This document shows, one piece after another, positions 39,701-51,656 of a DNA stretch of 64,000 bases; position 1 is the stretch's first letter; every line of letters begins with the position of its first letter. The position numbers and the translations under genes were made by a program. This stretch comes from Pseudomonas fortuita (GTDB taxonomy: Bacteria > Pseudomonadota > Gammaproteobacteria > Pseudomonadales > Pseudomonadaceae): contig NZ_CP114035.2 in assembly GCF_026898135.2 (NCBI RefSeq), positions 6,247,745 to 6,311,744 of the forward strand. Reading direction: 5' to 3'. Under the pieces are notes generated by a model. The model had not been told where the DNA came from and made no database searches. It saw nothing but the letters and a program-made list of their open reading frames with translations.

Positions 39701-41865
39701 GTCTCAGCCTCGCTTCCCTCGCTGACGACTAGTTTCAGAAACGCCGCGCTTCTCGCGGAACTGGGCCTGCCGGTGACTAGCTTAGAATTTTCTGCCACAG
39801 GAGGTATGTTATCCACAACGCGTAGCTGATTCAGATCAGCGGTATGGGAATCGCGCTCGGTCTGAGCTTCGGTAGCACGCTTGGCACGTTTGTCCCGCTT
39901 GAAATCTGCATTCGATTTCGGGTCACCCTGAGCGACACGTTTGGATTTGGCCCGGTCAAAGATTTCCTCTTGCCGCCCCCTTACCAGCGCCGCAGTATTA
40001 TCACTGTCATAACGGGCATCCGGCGAAACTTGGTTCAGGACATGGATCATATCAAGAACCTCCTCCATACGGAGTCCACCATATTTCTGCCGTTGCTGCG
40101 GTACAATAGTTAAAGCCTCAAAACCTGCTTCTGACTTGATCCAACAATTTTCAATAGAGTTAGGATCATAGAATACTCGAACATATTTCGTCCGCAGGTT
40201 GTGCGAGCGCTCCAACCACTCCTCGCGTAACGCTGTTTGACATGTATACTGTACGCCTTGGAAAACAATACCGCCTCGACTTATACGACACTGCTGAGAG
40301 GGCAATAGAGCGATTTTCAACTCAGCCGGCGATACTACTTTTGAATTTATAGGGCTATTATCCTTCGACCAATTCCAAATCGCTATAGGCGTTGCTTCCA
40401 CTCCGCCGGCAATCATCTCGCGATTTAAAAGGTGTGGTATCCGCAGGCTCTTATTGTGAGCCAAGACTCCTACAATAACCATTTCGGTGAACTCGTCGAT
40501 ATCCAAAATGGCATCGAGTTGGTAGTCCCTATCGCCGCGCTCCATTTTACGAGCATCCACTCCGCCTGGAACGAACTTCAAGTCGAGGTGTTCATTGATC
40601 AGACGGAAACGGCTTTCGATGATCCCTTTCCAATCAGGCCTGAAAGGAGGCAAAATTTGCACCCCAAGCCCCAAGCTTTGGGAGAGCGTTGCCCCCGCCT
40701 CGCTTAGAAGTTCAGCCCGGTCAGCCACAATTTCGACTGGCAAATGCGAGCATGGCCAGTCAGCTTCCTCAATGTCTACGTTGTATCGTTTGCAAAACTC
40801 AACCTTTGAGGTGCAAGCGTTGTATATCGCGTGTCTAGCCCCATTCCAGCTGGGCCCCTCAAGGCCCACGTGAATTCCTACAATCATTCTGGTGTAGGTA
40901 TCGACGACTACATAAAGTATCGGACGCCCAATGAGCCACAGCCTATTAACGCGATGCACTAAATAGACATCAGCGATGGTGGAATCTATCTCATATCGCT
41001 GCGTCGCGCCTATCAGGCCTTGGGATGCTGAGCCAACGATAGCCCGATGGTCTTTGTTGTACCTGATAGAACCGCCACGCACCTTGAGCTTATACAGGTC
41101 ATCGAAAAATAATTTACCGTGATATCTAAGCTGTGCAGTAGTCGGGTAACTGCCGCGTACAATATTTCCTTTCGATCCGTCAGGGAGAGTCGCTCTATAA
41201 AATTTGTTTAACATCCACTTATGTGCATCTTTCAGGGTGCCACACTTGCCGCTAGCGACTCGCCCGTAAGCCAAACGGATATGAGAGAGATGGCGCTGTT
41301 CGAGCGGGATGGCACCACCATCATTGACAACGACACCAAGATACTTACGCGGCCGACCGGGGATAATACCTGAGGACCGATCCTTTTTCTTCCCACGTCC
41401 GCCGCAAGCGCTTGTGTTCCAAAGAAACGCGTTAGGTGTCTGACCCATACTCCAATAGCGGTATAGAAGCCGGTATATCTGCTTACGCTCTACCCCTGTC
41501 TCTATGGCATGCGTCGCAACAAGCTTCCCAAAACCAGGACCAAGAATATCCAAGGCAGAGCGATCTTCTACTAAACTTCTTATAAGACTCCAATTTCGAT
41601 TTCGGCTCGCCTTTTCATTTTCACTAATTTCATCGTCGCTTCTGAGCAGATGTAAAGGAACCATTTCTGGACTTAAGACCGCGCGCCCTGAATCAATTTC
41701 GTCAATTAAAACTGACTTATCAATCTGCCACGGCTTGCCTGGATTCATATTCAGCTCAATCACGATAACAGTATCATTATTTATGCCTAAGACCCTAACT
41801 GCCTTTTTTAGTAAGCTCGGTTCTTCGCCGGGAGAAACAATGCTGTTAATTTGAAAATCAAGCAT
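39697..41865 (-). CDS. tnsB: DDE transposase TnsB
   Basis: A 722-residue retroviral-integrase-like transposase that binds the end repeats, cuts the 3' ends and joins them to target DNA. The catalytic triad reads as Asp294 in YEIDSTIADV, Asp382 in VEIVADRAELLSE and Glu417 in WKGIIESRF, with 34 residues between the last two. An N-terminal helix-turn-helix region and a C-terminal basic, TnsC-binding tail are present. It overlaps tnsA by 8 nt and tnsC by 4 nt. Confidence 0.95.
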   Translation of the reverse strand: MLDFQINSIVSPGEEPSLLKKAVRVLGINNDTVIVIELNMNPGKPWQIDKSVLIDEIDSGRAVLSPEMVPLHLLRSDDEISENEKASRNRNWSLIRSLVEDRSALDILGPGFGKLVATHAIETGVERKQIYRLLYRYWSMGQTPNAFLWNTSACGGRGKKKDRSSGIIPGRPRKYLGVVVNDGGAIPLEQRHLSHIRLAYGRVASGKCGTLKDAHKWMLNKFYRATLPDGSKGNIVRGSYPTTAQLRYHGKLFFDDLYKLKVRGGSIRYNKDHRAIVGSASQGLIGATQRYEIDSTIADVYLVHRVNRLWLIGRPILYVVVDTYTRMIVGIHVGLEGPSWNGARHAIYNACTSKVEFCKRYNVDIEEADWPCSHLPVEIVADRAELLSEAGATLSQSLGLGVQILPPFRPDWKGIIESRFRLINEHLDLKFVPGGVDARKMERGDRDYQLDAILDIDEFTEMVIVGVLAHNKSLRIPHLLNREMIAGGVEATPIAIWNWSKDNSPINSKVVSPAELKIALLPSQQCRISRGGIVFQGVQYTCQTALREEWLERSHNLRTKYVRVFYDPNSIENCWIKSEAGFEALTIVPQQRQKYGGLRMEEVLDMIHVLNQVSPDARYDSDNTAALVRGRQEEIFDRAKSKRVAQGDPKSNADFKRDKRAKRATEAQTERDSHTADLNQLRVVDNIPPVAENSKLVTGRPSSARSAAFLKLVVSEGSEAET

Positions 41866-42772
41866 GATGAGAAACCTCGGTTGGCGGAGACAAAGCCGCT
41901 GACCGATGGCTCGGCCATACGTGCAACGGCTGCGACAAGCTTATTATTTTCGAGGTAATATCAGACTCTAAACGGCCGATCCATAGCAGGTGATGGAAGA
42001 GCCGCTTCACGCTCATATAGTCAATATAGATATCACGTGACGCCTTTTCCAAAAGAGCTTTTAAGGGTATTTGATCCGTCTTTGACCCCGCGATGTATTC
42101 AAGTAAGTTCCCTATATTTTTCTCAGTCGGCAACGAGGGATGGATATTGGCATAAGTCCTGAGAACTCTGAGGTTCGCTAATCTAATCTTCGAGAGGTTT
42201 TCGTGCAGGACCAGCTTCCAGTCCACGCCCCTCATTGACCAGTATTTTTCCTCAATAGCGAGCTTTTCAGCTATTCGATTCCGCACATGAAGATCAGCCT
42301 GCTCAAATTCCTTTCTATATTTTACTGAGCGAGCAGCTAACCTCGTTTCACCAGAGGGATCCAAGAAGGTGATGAGAAAGTCCGTCGTCATAACGACAGG
42401 TATCTGCGTCCCAGGATATACAGGGTGACGACAATTTATGCTTGAGGCAATTGCTTGAGTCTCAGCCTGTGTAAGCAGGGGGTACTGCTCTCGGATATCA
42501 ATGATCGAGGCGTCGTGCTCAAGTACAGTGAGGTAATCTCGCTCCGCATTGGACAGCAGGTGATGAGTGCGGAAAATCTTAACTCCCGCAATCATATGGG
42601 AGACACCCTTTGATTTGATTTCCCACACCTTGATCCATGGTTTATAGGAATCTCTCACTCCACTTCCACGGCCTGATTTAATTTTTTTATCTATTTTTGA
42701 TTGGGTCATCAGCTGGCGGTGGGCAGCCTTGACCGGAGCTACGGGCGCAGATGCCATGTTCAAGTCGCTCAT
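41858..42772 (-). CDS. tnsA: Transposon endonuclease TnsA
   Basis: A 304-residue restriction-endonuclease-like protein that cleaves the 5' ends, giving cut-and-paste transposition with TnsB. The catalytic residues appear as Glu77 in SNAERDYL, Asp131 in VMTTDFLITF and Lys151 in ARSVKYRK, spaced much as in Tn7 TnsA (Glu63, Asp114, Lys132). The C-terminal half is the winged-helix, TnsC-contacting domain. ATG 42772 is preferred to GTG 42787; GAGTGGG lies upstream. It is the first tns gene, 162 nt from the innermost right-end repeat, reading away from glmS. Confidence 0.92.
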   Translation of the reverse strand: MSDLNMASAPVAPVKAAHRQLMTQSKIDKKIKSGRGSGVRDSYKPWIKVWEIKSKGVSHMIAGVKIFRTHHLLSNAERDYLTVLEHDASIIDIREQYPLLTQAETQAIASSINCRHPVYPGTQIPVVMTTDFLITFLDPSGETRLAARSVKYRKEFEQADLHVRNRIAEKLAIEEKYWSMRGVDWKLVLHENLSKIRLANLRVLRTYANIHPSLPTEKNIGNLLEYIAGSKTDQIPLKALLEKASRDIYIDYMSVKRLFHHLLWIGRLESDITSKIISLSQPLHVWPSHRSAALSPPTEVSHHA

Positions 42773-42933
42773 GATTGGGCGACCCACTCGAACGGAACGA
42801 GGCTGGTGTGTCGTGTAAAGAGGACATGCCAGCGAGCGGGCTCAGCCAGGACAACAGTCACAGCGGTGCGTAGAGGATTGTCACCCAAATCTCCAAGGCC
42901 TGGCTCCGGCCTGATGTGCGGTCGGGGCCAGCC

Positions 42934-42990
42934 TTGTGACAACCTTTATTACGTTGTGACAACCTTTATTGTTTTGTGACAACCTTTATT
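42934..42990. repeat. Right-end TnsB-binding repeats (three, 20-nt period)
   Basis: Three perfect copies of TTGTGACAACCTTTATT at 42934-42950, 42954-42970 and 42974-42990, separated by ACG and GTT+T-type 3-nt spacers. They are the reverse complement of the left-end repeats. The tight packing is the hallmark of a Tn7 right end and probably overlaps the tnsABCD promoter, allowing TnsB autorepression. Confidence 0.9.
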
Positions 42991-43001
42991 AATCAAAAAC
43001 A

Positions 43002-43006
43002 TTTTT
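43002..43006. repeat. Right copy of 5-bp target-site duplication
   Basis: TTTTT directly after the terminal CAAAAACA of the element. It lies 19-23 nt beyond the glmS stop codon (43025-43027), the standard Tn7 insertion distance. Confidence 0.85.
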
Positions 43007-43024
43007 ACCGGTCATGACAGCCTC

Positions 43025-44860
43025 TTACTCAACAGTCACCGACTTGGCCAGGTTACGCGGCTGATCCACGTCGGTGCCTTTGAGCACGGCCACGTAGTAC
43101 GACAGCAGTTGCAGTGGAATGGTGTACAGGATCGGCGCCAGCGCATCGGCGATGTGCGGCACCTTGATCACGTGAGTGCCTTCACCATTGGTCATGCCAG
43201 CGTGCTCGTCGGCGAACACTACCAACTCGCCACCACGGGCACGCACTTCCTGCAGGTTGGACTTCAGCTTTTCCAGCAGTTCGTTGTTCGGGGCAACGGT
43301 AACCACCGGCATGTCGTTATCCACCAATGCCAACGGGCCGTGCTTCAACTCGCCTGCCGGGTACGCTTCAGCGTGGATGTAGGAGATTTCCTTGAGCTTG
43401 AGCGCACCTTCCATCGCCACCGGGTACTGTGCACCCCGGCCGAGGAATAAGGTGTGGTGCTTGTCGGCGAACAGCTCGGCGATTTTCTCGACAGTAGCGT
43501 CCATGGCCAGGGCTTCACCCAGGCGGGTCGGCAGGCGACGCAGCTCTTCAACCAGCTCGGCTTCGACGCCCTCTTCCAGAGTACCGCGCACTTGGCCCAG
43601 GGCCAGGGTCAGCAGCATCAGCGACACCAGCTGAGTGGTGAAGGCTTTGGTCGAGGCCACACCGATTTCCGGGCCGGCCAAGGTCAGCAGAGTCAGGTCC
43701 GACTCACGCACCAGCGAGCTGATGCCCACGTTGCAGATTGCCAGGCTGCCGAGGAAGCCCAGCTCCTTGGCGTTACGCAGCGCGGCCAGGGTGTCAGCAG
43801 TTTCGCCCGACTGCGAGATGGAGACGAACAGGGTATCCGGCTGCACCACGACCTTGCGGTAACGGAATTCGCTGGCCACTTCCACCTGACACGGGATGCC
43901 AGCCAGGCTTTCCAGCCAGTAACGGGCAACCATACCGGCGTGGTAGCTGGTACCACAGGCAACGATCTGCACGTTGCGCACTTTGGCGAACAGTTCGGCG
44001 GCCTGCGGGCCGAAGGCCTGTACCAACACGTTGTCCTTGCCCAGGCGGCCTTCCAGGGTGCGCTGGACCACACTTGGCTGCTCGTGGATTTCCTTGAGCA
44101 TGAAGTGGCGATAGTTGCCTTTGTCGGCAGCTTCAGCACCTTCATGGTACTGCACGGTTTCGCGTTGAACCTTGTTGCCTTGCTGGTCCCAGATGGTGAC
44201 CTGGTCACGACGGATTTCAGCGATATCGCCTTCCTCCAGGTACATGAAGCGGTCGGTGACTTGGCGCAGCGCCAGCTGGTCGGAGGCCAGGAAGTTCTCG
44301 CCCAGGCCCAGGCCGATGACCAGCGGGCTGCCGCTGCGTGCAGCTACCAGGCGGTCAGGCTGCCCGGCGCTGATCAGTGCCAAGCCATAGGCGCCATGCA
44401 GGCGTTTCACCGCGGCTTTCAGGGCATCGGCCAGGTCCGGGATGCTCTTCAGGGTGTGGTGGATCAGGTGGACGATGACCTCGGTGTCAGTCTGCGAACT
44501 GAAGACGTAGCCCAGGCCTTTCAGCTCTTCGCGCAGCTCTTCGTGGTTTTCGATGATGCCGTTGTGCACCACAGCCACTTCATCGCCCGAGAAGTGCGGG
44601 TGGGCGTTGCCTTCGGTCGGCGCACCGTGGGTCGCCCAACGGGTGTGGGCAATACCCAGCTGACCTACCAGCGGGTCAGCGGCGACAGCAGCTTGCAACT
44701 CGCTCACCTTGCCGATACGGCGACGGCGCTCAAGTTCACCCGCCTGGGTCAGAACGGCCAGGCCGGCGCTGTCGTACCCACGATACTCAAGACGCTTGAG
44801 ACCCTCGATCAGGATGGCCGTGATATTGCGCTCGGCGACAGCACCGACGATTCCACACAT
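43025..44860 (-). CDS. glmS: Glutamine--fructose-6-phosphate aminotransferase GlmS
   Basis: A 611-residue enzyme making glucosamine-6-phosphate from fructose-6-phosphate and glutamine, the first step to UDP-GlcNAc. The catalytic Cys2 begins the glutaminase domain ([12 protein letters not shown]). Two SIS sugar-isomerase domains follow, with [14 protein letters not shown] near residue 300, [13 protein letters not shown], and [13 protein letters not shown]. The C-terminus [11 protein letters not shown] contains the DNA that TnsD reads as attTn7. It lies 3 nt after the DeoR gene. The reading frame is undamaged by the transposon. Confidence 0.98.
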   Translation of the reverse strand: MCGIVGAVAERNITAILIEGLKRLEYRGYDSAGLAVLTQAGELERRRRIGKVSELQAAVAADPLVGQLGIAHTRWATHGAPTEGNAHPHFSGDEVAVVHNGIIENHEELREELKGLGYVFSSQTDTEVIVHLIHHTLKSIPDLADALKAAVKRLHGAYGLALISAGQPDRLVAARSGSPLVIGLGLGENFLASDQLALRQVTDRFMYLEEGDIAEIRRDQVTIWDQQGNKVQRETVQYHEGAEAADKGNYRHFMLKEIHEQPSVVQRTLEGRLGKDNVLVQAFGPQAAELFAKVRNVQIVACGTSYHAGMVARYWLESLAGIPCQVEVASEFRYRKVVVQPDTLFVSISQSGETADTLAALRNAKELGFLGSLAICNVGISSLVRESDLTLLTLAGPEIGVASTKAFTTQLVSLMLLTLALGQVRGTLEEGVEAELVEELRRLPTRLGEALAMDATVEKIAELFADKHHTLFLGRGAQYPVAMEGALKLKEISYIHAEAYPAGELKHGPLALVDNDMPVVTVAPNNELLEKLKSNLQEVRARGGELVVFADEHAGMTNGEGTHVIKVPHIADALAPILYTIPLQLLSYYVAVLKGTDVDQPRNLAKSVTVE

Positions 44861-44863
44861 GGT

Positions 44864-45640
44864 TTATTTCTCCTGGCTGATCGCGGCGCAGATCAGGTTG
44901 ATGCCGCGGGCTTGAATGTGTTCGCGTGCCGCGGCGGGCAGGCGTTCATCTGTAATAAGGGTGTGCACGCTGCTCCAGGGCAGCTCAAGGTTAGGGATCT
45001 TGCGCCCCACCTTGTCCGACTCGACCATTACGATCACTTCACGGGCGACTTCGGCCATGACCCGGCTCAACCCAAGCAACTCGTTGAAGGTGGTGGTCCC
45101 CCGGCCAAGGTCGATGCCGTCCGCACCGATGAACAGTTGGTCGAAATCGTAGGAGCGCAATACCTGCTCGGCGACCTGCCCCTGGAATGATTCAGAATGA
45201 GGGTCCCAGGTGCCACCGGTCATCAGCAGCACAGGCTCGTGTTCGAGGTCGCAAATGGCTCGGGCCACGTTCAGCGAATTGGTCATCACCACCAGGCCGG
45301 GCTGGCGCCCCAGTTCGGGGATCATGGCTGCCGTGGTGCTGCCGCTGTCGATGATGATGCGCGCATGTTCGCGGATACGCCCGACGGCGGCACGCGCAAT
45401 GGCCTTCTTGTAGGAAGACACAGGCTGGGCCGGCTCACCGAGCAGTTCTTGCGGCACCGGTACCGCACCGCCATAGCGCCGCAGCAACAGGCCATTGGTT
45501 TCGAGGGCAGCGAGGTCTTTGCGAATGGTCACTTCCGAAGTTTCGAAACGCTTGGCCAAGGCGTCCACGCTCACCTCACCCTGTTCGCTGAGCAAAGCCA
45601 GGATATTGTGCCGCCGCTGGGGTGTATTTCGTTTCGACAT
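44864..45640 (-). CDS. DeoR/GlpR-family transcriptional regulator (glmS-linked)
   Basis: A 258-residue DeoR regulator: N-terminal helix-turn-helix RRHNILALLSEQGEVSVDALAKRFETSEVTIRKDLAALE (residues 9-47), then a sugar-phosphate sensing domain with SSYKKAIARAAVGRIREHARIIIDSGSTTAAMIPEL and the effector-site IGADGIDLGRG. Adjacent to and cotranscribed with glmS, it probably senses an amino-sugar phosphate and adjusts cell-wall precursor supply. Direct repeats around its start look like its own operator. Confidence 0.9.
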   Translation of the reverse strand: MSKRNTPQRRHNILALLSEQGEVSVDALAKRFETSEVTIRKDLAALETNGLLLRRYGGAVPVPQELLGEPAQPVSSYKKAIARAAVGRIREHARIIIDSGSTTAAMIPELGRQPGLVVMTNSLNVARAICDLEHEPVLLMTGGTWDPHSESFQGQVAEQVLRSYDFDQLFIGADGIDLGRGTTTFNELLGLSRVMAEVAREVIVMVESDKVGRKIPNLELPWSSVHTLITDERLPAAAREHIQARGINLICAAISQEK

Positions 45641-45662
45641 TTGCTCTTAAGTTTCGTTTCGA
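45627..45662. promoter_or_regulatory. Putative DeoR-family operator (direct repeats)
   Basis: TTTCGTTTCGA occurs twice in the same orientation, at 45627-45637 (inside the first codons of the regulator) and 45652-45662, start-to-start 25 nt. TTTCG repeats are typical of GlpR/DeoR operators, suggesting autoregulation of the regulator-glmS operon. Confidence 0.6.
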
Positions 45663-45775
45663 AAGATAATGGTTGCAATCAAAACCTAACACGCCCGTTT
45701 CGTCAAGCAGTTGCTGCCCTGTGGATAGTTTTGTCAGATTTGGCGCGGTCCCACTGGATTACCGATCGGCCAATA

Positions 45776-45806
45776 AAAAAGCCGACTTATTCGCATAAGT
45801 CGGCTT
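45776..45806 (-). terminator. Intrinsic terminator after glmU
   Basis: A 10-bp perfect stem GCCGACTTAT/ATAAGTCGGC at 45781-45806. On the minus strand it is followed by a T-run (AAAAAA at 45775-45780 read in reverse), so it ends the leftward glmU transcript. Confidence 0.85.
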
Positions 45807-45830
45807 TCGATCGAAGCAGCTGTGGGTAAC

Positions 45831-47198
45831 TCAGCTCTTCTTGATTTTCTCCGGCCGCTTCCAGCCCGAGATATTGCGCTGGCGCGCACGGCCTACAGCC
45901 AGGTCGGCAGCTTCGACGGTCTGGGTGATGGTTGAACCGGCTGCGGTGGTCGCACCGGCCTTGATTTCCACAGGCGCCACCAGCGAGTTGTTCGAGCCGA
46001 TAAACACGTCCTCGCCCATTACCGTCTTGAACTTGTTGGCGCCATCGTAGTTGCAGGTGATGGTGCCAGCGCCGATATTGGTGCGTGCACCGATTTCAGC
46101 GTCGCCCAGGTAGGTCAGGTGACCTGCCTTGGCGCCTTCACCCAGGTGGGCGTTTTTCAGTTCGACAAAGTTACCCACATGGGCCTTGGCGTCCAGCACG
46201 CTGCCCGGGCGCAGGCGGGCGAACGGGCCGGCATCGCTGCACTCGCCCATCACGGCGCCTTCAAGGTGGCTGTTGGCTTTGACCACCGCGCCTTTGCGCA
46301 GGGTGGTGTTCTTGATGACGCAGTTAGGGCCGATCTGCACATCGTCCTCGATGACCACTTTGCCTTCGAGAATCACGTTGATGTCGATCAGCACATCACG
46401 ACCAACGGTCACTTCACCCCGTACGTCGAAGCGGGCCGGATCGCGCAGGGTCACACCCTGGGCCATCAGGCGGCGGCCTTCACGCAGCTGGTAGTGACGC
46501 TCAAGCTCGGACAGCTGACGACGATCGTTGGCGCCCTGCACTTCCATCGGGTCGTGTGGCTGTTCAGTGGCCACCACCAGGCCGTCAGCCACTGCCATGG
46601 CGATGACGTCGGTCAGGTAGTACTCGCCCTGGGCGTTGTTGTTCGACAGGCGGCCCATCCAGTCGGCCAGGCGCGCGGCTGGCAGGGCCAGAATACCGGT
46701 GTTGCCTTCCTTGATCGCTTTCTGCGCGTCGTTGGCGTCCTTGTGCTCAACGATGGCAGTCACCTTACCCTGCTCGTCACGCACGATGCGGCCATAGCCG
46801 GTCGGGTCATCGAGCGCGACGGTAAGCAGACCCAGTTGCTCAGCATTGGCCTTGGCCAACAGACGCTGCAAGGTCTCCACTTCGATCAACGGTACATCGC
46901 CGTACAGTACCAGCACGGTGTCGGCGGTCACGGCTGGCAGAGCCTGAGCTACCGCATGGCCGGTGCCCAACTGTTTTTCCTGCATGACGAAGTTCAAGTC
47001 GTCAGCGGCCAGACGCTCGCGAACCAGCTCCGCACCATGGCCAATGACCACGTGGATACCTTGCGGCTGCAGTTGGCGCGCACTGTGGATAACATGGCCA
47101 AGCATGGAGTTGCCGGCTACCGGGTGCAGCACCTTGGGCAGCGCCGAGCGCATGCGAGTGCCTTGGCCCGCGGCGAGAATAACGATATCGAGTGACAT
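45831..47198 (-). CDS. glmU: Bifunctional UDP-GlcNAc pyrophosphorylase / glucosamine-1-phosphate acetyltransferase GlmU
   Basis: A 455-residue bifunctional enzyme completing UDP-GlcNAc synthesis. The N-terminal nucleotidyltransferase starts [24 protein letters not shown] (GXGTRM loop). The C-terminal left-handed beta-helix with hexapeptide repeats runs from about residue 250 ([28 protein letters not shown]) and ends with the acetyl-CoA site and a basic tail. It sits between the ATP synthase genes and the glmS operon, the usual Pseudomonas order. Confidence 0.97.
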   Translation of the reverse strand: MSLDIVILAAGQGTRMRSALPKVLHPVAGNSMLGHVIHSARQLQPQGIHVVIGHGAELVRERLAADDLNFVMQEKQLGTGHAVAQALPAVTADTVLVLYGDVPLIEVETLQRLLAKANAEQLGLLTVALDDPTGYGRIVRDEQGKVTAIVEHKDANDAQKAIKEGNTGILALPAARLADWMGRLSNNNAQGEYYLTDVIAMAVADGLVVATEQPHDPMEVQGANDRRQLSELERHYQLREGRRLMAQGVTLRDPARFDVRGEVTVGRDVLIDINVILEGKVVIEDDVQIGPNCVIKNTTLRKGAVVKANSHLEGAVMGECSDAGPFARLRPGSVLDAKAHVGNFVELKNAHLGEGAKAGHLTYLGDAEIGARTNIGAGTITCNYDGANKFKTVMGEDVFIGSNNSLVAPVEIKAGATTAAGSTITQTVEAADLAVGRARQRNISGWKRPEKIKKS

Positions 47199-47253
47199 TA
47201 CTGGCTACCAATCCTGGGTGGTCAGTGAAATGACCGGGGAAATCAGAAAAAGA

Positions 47254-47279
47254 AAAAGGGTAGCCGAGGCTACCCTTTT
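47254..47279 (-). terminator. Intrinsic terminator of the atp operon
   Basis: GGGTAGCC-GA-GGCTACCC stem flanked by AAAA and TTTT, 36 nt beyond the atpC stop; it can work in both directions. Confidence 0.88.
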
Positions 47280-47314
47280 ACTCAATCGCAACAGAAGTTA
47301 TCAGCCGAGGCCGA

Positions 47315-47734
47315 TTACTTGCCTTTGCGCATTTGCTGGACGGTACGCAGCTGGGCTGCGGCCTCGGCCAGACGTGCGGCGGCGGCACCGTAGTCGAAGT
47401 CCGCGCCTTTCAGATTCAGGGCGTTCTCAGCAGCCTTGAGGGCTTCCTGAGCTTGCGCTTCATCCAGGTCTGCAGCACGTTGCACGGTATCGGCAAGCAC
47501 CTTGACCATGTTCGGCTGAACCTCGAGGAAGCCACCAGAGATGTAGAACACCTCTTGGGCGCCACCCTGCTTGGTCAGCGTGATCGGACCTGGCTTCAGA
47601 TTGGTGATCAGCGGCGCGTGGCCTGGAGCGATACCAAGATCACCCAGGTTACCGTGCGCAACCACCATCTCGACCAGACCGGAGAAAATTTCTCCTTCCG
47701 CGCTGACGATATCGCAATGGACTGTCATAGCCAT
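47315..47734 (-). CDS. atpC: F1Fo ATP synthase epsilon subunit
   Basis: A 139-residue epsilon subunit: N-terminal beta-sandwich ([40 protein letters not shown]) and C-terminal two-helix hairpin rich in Ala/Arg. It inhibits and couples the rotor in the cytoplasmic F1 part. Last gene of the operon, 43 nt after atpD. Confidence 0.96.
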   Translation of the reverse strand: MAMTVHCDIVSAEGEIFSGLVEMVVAHGNLGDLGIAPGHAPLITNLKPGPITLTKQGGAQEVFYISGGFLEVQPNMVKVLADTVQRAADLDEAQAQEALKAAENALNLKGADFDYGAAAARLAEAAAQLRTVQQMRKGK

Positions 47735-47777
47735 CTGCTTGCCTCAACCTGATAGCGCCCCTTGCGGGGCGCAGGAA

Positions 47778-49181
<1,404 letters not shown>

Positions 49182-50042
49182 TTAAACCGCGGCAGCGCCG
49201 CCGACGATTTCCGAGATCTCCTGGGTGATCGCAGCCTGACGCGCCTTGTTGTAGATCAACTGAAGCTCTTTGATCAAATCACCGGCGTTGTCTGTGGCGT
49301 TCTTCATCGCGATCATCCGGGCCGCTTGTTCAGCAGCGTTGTTCTCGACCACCGCCTGGTACACCTGCGACTCCACGTAACGCACCATCAAGCCGTCCAG
49401 CAGCTCTTTTGCGTCGGGTTCGTACAGGTAATCCCAGTGATGCTTGAGATCCTGATCCGGGGTTGCCACCAACGGTACCAATTGCTCGACCGTTGGCTTC
49501 TGGGTCATGGTGTTGATGAACTTGTTCGAAACCACGGAGAGGCGATCGATACGGCCGTCCAGGTAGGCGTCCAGCATCACTTTGACGGAGCCGATCAGAT
49601 CGTTGATCGATGGCTCTTCACCCAAGTGGCTGATCGCTGCTACGACGTTACCGCCAAAGATGCGGAAGAAAGTCGCACCCTTGCTGCCGATCACGCACAG
49701 GTCGATTTCCACGCCCTGTTCGCGGTTTGCGTTCATGTCCTTGACCAGGGCCTTGAACAGGTTGGTGTTCAAGCCACCGCACAGACCACGGTCACTGCTC
49801 ACCACGATATAACCGGTGCGCTTTACAGGGCGCTCGATCATGAATGGGTGGCGGTATTCCGGGTTGGCGTTGGCCAGATGACCGATCACCTGGCGGATAC
49901 GCTCCGCGTAAGGACGGCTAGCAGCCATGCGCATTTGTGCCTTGCGCATCTTGCTGACCGCCACTTTCTCCATGGCGCTGGTAATTTTTTGCGTGCTTTT
50001 GATGCTCGCAATCTTACTGCGAATCTCTTTTGCGCCTGCCAT
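49182..50042 (-). CDS. atpG: F1Fo ATP synthase gamma subunit
   Basis: A 286-residue central stalk. The N-terminal helix [35 protein letters not shown] and the C-terminal helix [39 protein letters not shown] form the coiled coil turning inside alpha3beta3; [10 protein letters not shown] is the conserved internal motif. Confidence 0.97.
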   Translation of the reverse strand: MAGAKEIRSKIASIKSTQKITSAMEKVAVSKMRKAQMRMAASRPYAERIRQVIGHLANANPEYRHPFMIERPVKRTGYIVVSSDRGLCGGLNTNLFKALVKDMNANREQGVEIDLCVIGSKGATFFRIFGGNVVAAISHLGEEPSINDLIGSVKVMLDAYLDGRIDRLSVVSNKFINTMTQKPTVEQLVPLVATPDQDLKHHWDYLYEPDAKELLDGLMVRYVESQVYQAVVENNAAEQAARMIAMKNATDNAGDLIKELQLIYNKARQAAITQEISEIVGGAAAV

Positions 50043-50090
50043 GTATCACCTATCAGGTTAGCAAGCGGGGGCCTGAGCCCCCGCTGCGGC

Positions 50091-51635
50091 TTACCAGGTC
50101 TGGGTGGCCTTGAACTTCTCGATACCGGCTTTCAGGCCTGCGTCGATTTCGTCGTTGAAGTCACCCTTCACGTTGATCTTCGCCATCAGTTCAGCGTGAT
50201 CACGGTTGAAGAAGGCGATCAGTGCTTGCTCGAAGCTGCCGATCTTGGAGACTTCTACGTCAGTCAGGAAGCCACGCTCAGCGGCGTACAGCGACAGAGC
50301 CATGTCCGCAATGGACATCGGCGCATACTGCTTCTGCTTCATCAGCTCGGTAACGCGCTGACCATGCTCCAGCTGCTTGCGGGTCGCCTCGTCCAGATCG
50401 GACGCGAACTGGGCGAATGCAGCCAGTTCACGGTACTGAGCCAGCGCGGTACGAATACCACCGGACAGCTTCTTGATGATCTTGGTCTGAGCGGCACCAC
50501 CCACACGGGATACCGAAACACCGGCGTTCACTGCAGGGCGGATGCCCGAGTTGAACATGGCCGATTCCAGGAAGATCTGACCGTCGGTGATGGAAATCAC
50601 GTTGGTCGGAACGAACGCGGAAACGTCGCCTGCCTGGGTTTCGATGATCGGCAGAGCGGTCAGGGAACCGGTTTTGCCAGTGACAGCACCGTTGGTGAAC
50701 TTCTCGACGTACTCTTCCGAAACGCGCGATGCACGCTCCAGCAGACGGGAGTGGAGATAGAACACGTCGCCTGGGTACGCTTCACGTCCTGGTGGACGGC
50801 GCAGCAACAGGGAGATCTGACGGTAGGCAACGGCCTGCTTGGACAGGTCATCGTAAACGATCAGTGCGTCTTCACCGCGGTCACGGAAGAACTCGCCCAT
50901 GGTGCAACCGGCGTATGGCGCCAGGAATTGCAGTGCGGCGGATTCCGAAGCACTGGCAACAACCACGATGGTGTTGGCCAGGGCGCCGTTTTCTTCCAGC
51001 TTGCGAACGATGTTGGCAACGGTGGAACGCTTCTGGCCGACAGCTACATAAACACAGAAAATACCGGAGTCTTTCTGGTTGATGATGGCGTCGATGGCCA
51101 TGGCGGTCTTGCCGATCTGACGGTCGCCAATGATCAGCTCACGCTGGCCACGGCCGACAGGGATCATGGCGTCGACGGATTTGTAGCCAGTCTGTACAGG
51201 CTGGTCTACCGACTTACGCCAGATCACGCCTGGAGCAACTTTTTCGACCGCGTCGGTCTGGGTGTTGCCCAGAGGACCTTTGCCGTCGATCGGGTTACCC
51301 AGTGCGTCGACGACGCGACCCAGCAGTTCCTTACCAACCGGAACTTCCAGGATGCGGCCGGTGCACTTGGCGCTCATGCCTTCGGCGAGGGTGTCGTAGG
51401 CACCCAGGATCACTGCACCTACGGAGTCTTGCTCCAGGTTCAGTGCCATGCCGTAGACGCCGCCCGGGAACTCGATCATTTCGCCGTACATGACGTCGGC
51501 CAGACCGTGGATCCGCACGATACCGTCGGAAACCGAAACGACGGTACCTTCGTTACGGGCTTGGGAGCTCACATCGAGGTTGTCGATGCGGCCCTTGATG
51601 ATTTCACTAATTTCGGAAGGATTGAGTTGCTGCAT
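50091..51635 (-). CDS. atpA: F1Fo ATP synthase alpha subunit
   Basis: A 514-residue nucleotide-binding, non-catalytic F1 subunit with P-loop [13 protein letters not shown] near residue 170, [16 protein letters not shown] and the signature [17 protein letters not shown] near residue 365. Confidence 0.98.
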   Translation of the reverse strand: MQQLNPSEISEIIKGRIDNLDVSSQARNEGTVVSVSDGIVRIHGLADVMYGEMIEFPGGVYGMALNLEQDSVGAVILGAYDTLAEGMSAKCTGRILEVPVGKELLGRVVDALGNPIDGKGPLGNTQTDAVEKVAPGVIWRKSVDQPVQTGYKSVDAMIPVGRGQRELIIGDRQIGKTAMAIDAIINQKDSGIFCVYVAVGQKRSTVANIVRKLEENGALANTIVVVASASESAALQFLAPYAGCTMGEFFRDRGEDALIVYDDLSKQAVAYRQISLLLRRPPGREAYPGDVFYLHSRLLERASRVSEEYVEKFTNGAVTGKTGSLTALPIIETQAGDVSAFVPTNVISITDGQIFLESAMFNSGIRPAVNAGVSVSRVGGAAQTKIIKKLSGGIRTALAQYRELAAFAQFASDLDEATRKQLEHGQRVTELMKQKQYAPMSIADMALSLYAAERGFLTDVEVSKIGSFEQALIAFFNRDHAELMAKINVKGDFNDEIDAGLKAGIEKFKATQTW

Positions 51636-51656
51636 TGCTCTGCTGCCCCTTCAAAC

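Larger units (their letters stand above)
12299..43001. mobile_element. Tn7-like transposon with arsenic and copper cargo, inserted at attTn7
   Basis: The element spans 30,703 bp. The termini read TGTTGCCGATTAATAAA on the left and, as reverse complement, TGTTTTTGATTAATAAA on the right. Each is followed inward by TnsB-type repeats, three per end: spaced on the left, tightly packed on the right, as in Tn7. It carries tnsA-tnsB-tnsC-tnsD next to the right end, with the right end facing glmS, again as in Tn7. The duplication lies 19-23 nt beyond the glmS stop. All transposition genes look intact. From memory, P. putida KT2440 has a related tnsABCD element with copper genes at this place; the arsenic block is not something I recall there. 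Confidence 0.95.

Noticed and set aside
42934..42990. Three regularly spaced direct repeats that could look like a small CRISPR array
   Set aside because: The units are 17 bp with 3-nt gaps, sit at the transposon terminus, and match the left-end repeats in inverse orientation. They are TnsB sites, and no cas genes are present.
43025..43060. A glmS ribozyme or riboswitch near glmS
   Set aside because: The glmS leader is only 3 nt after the regulator gene and shows no ribozyme core; proteobacterial glmS is controlled differently.
43454..45190. A 578-codon open frame antisense to glmS
   Set aside because: It lies entirely opposite glmS and its regulator, has Gln/Val/Asp-rich composition typical of reverse reading of high-GC genes, and shows no known domain.
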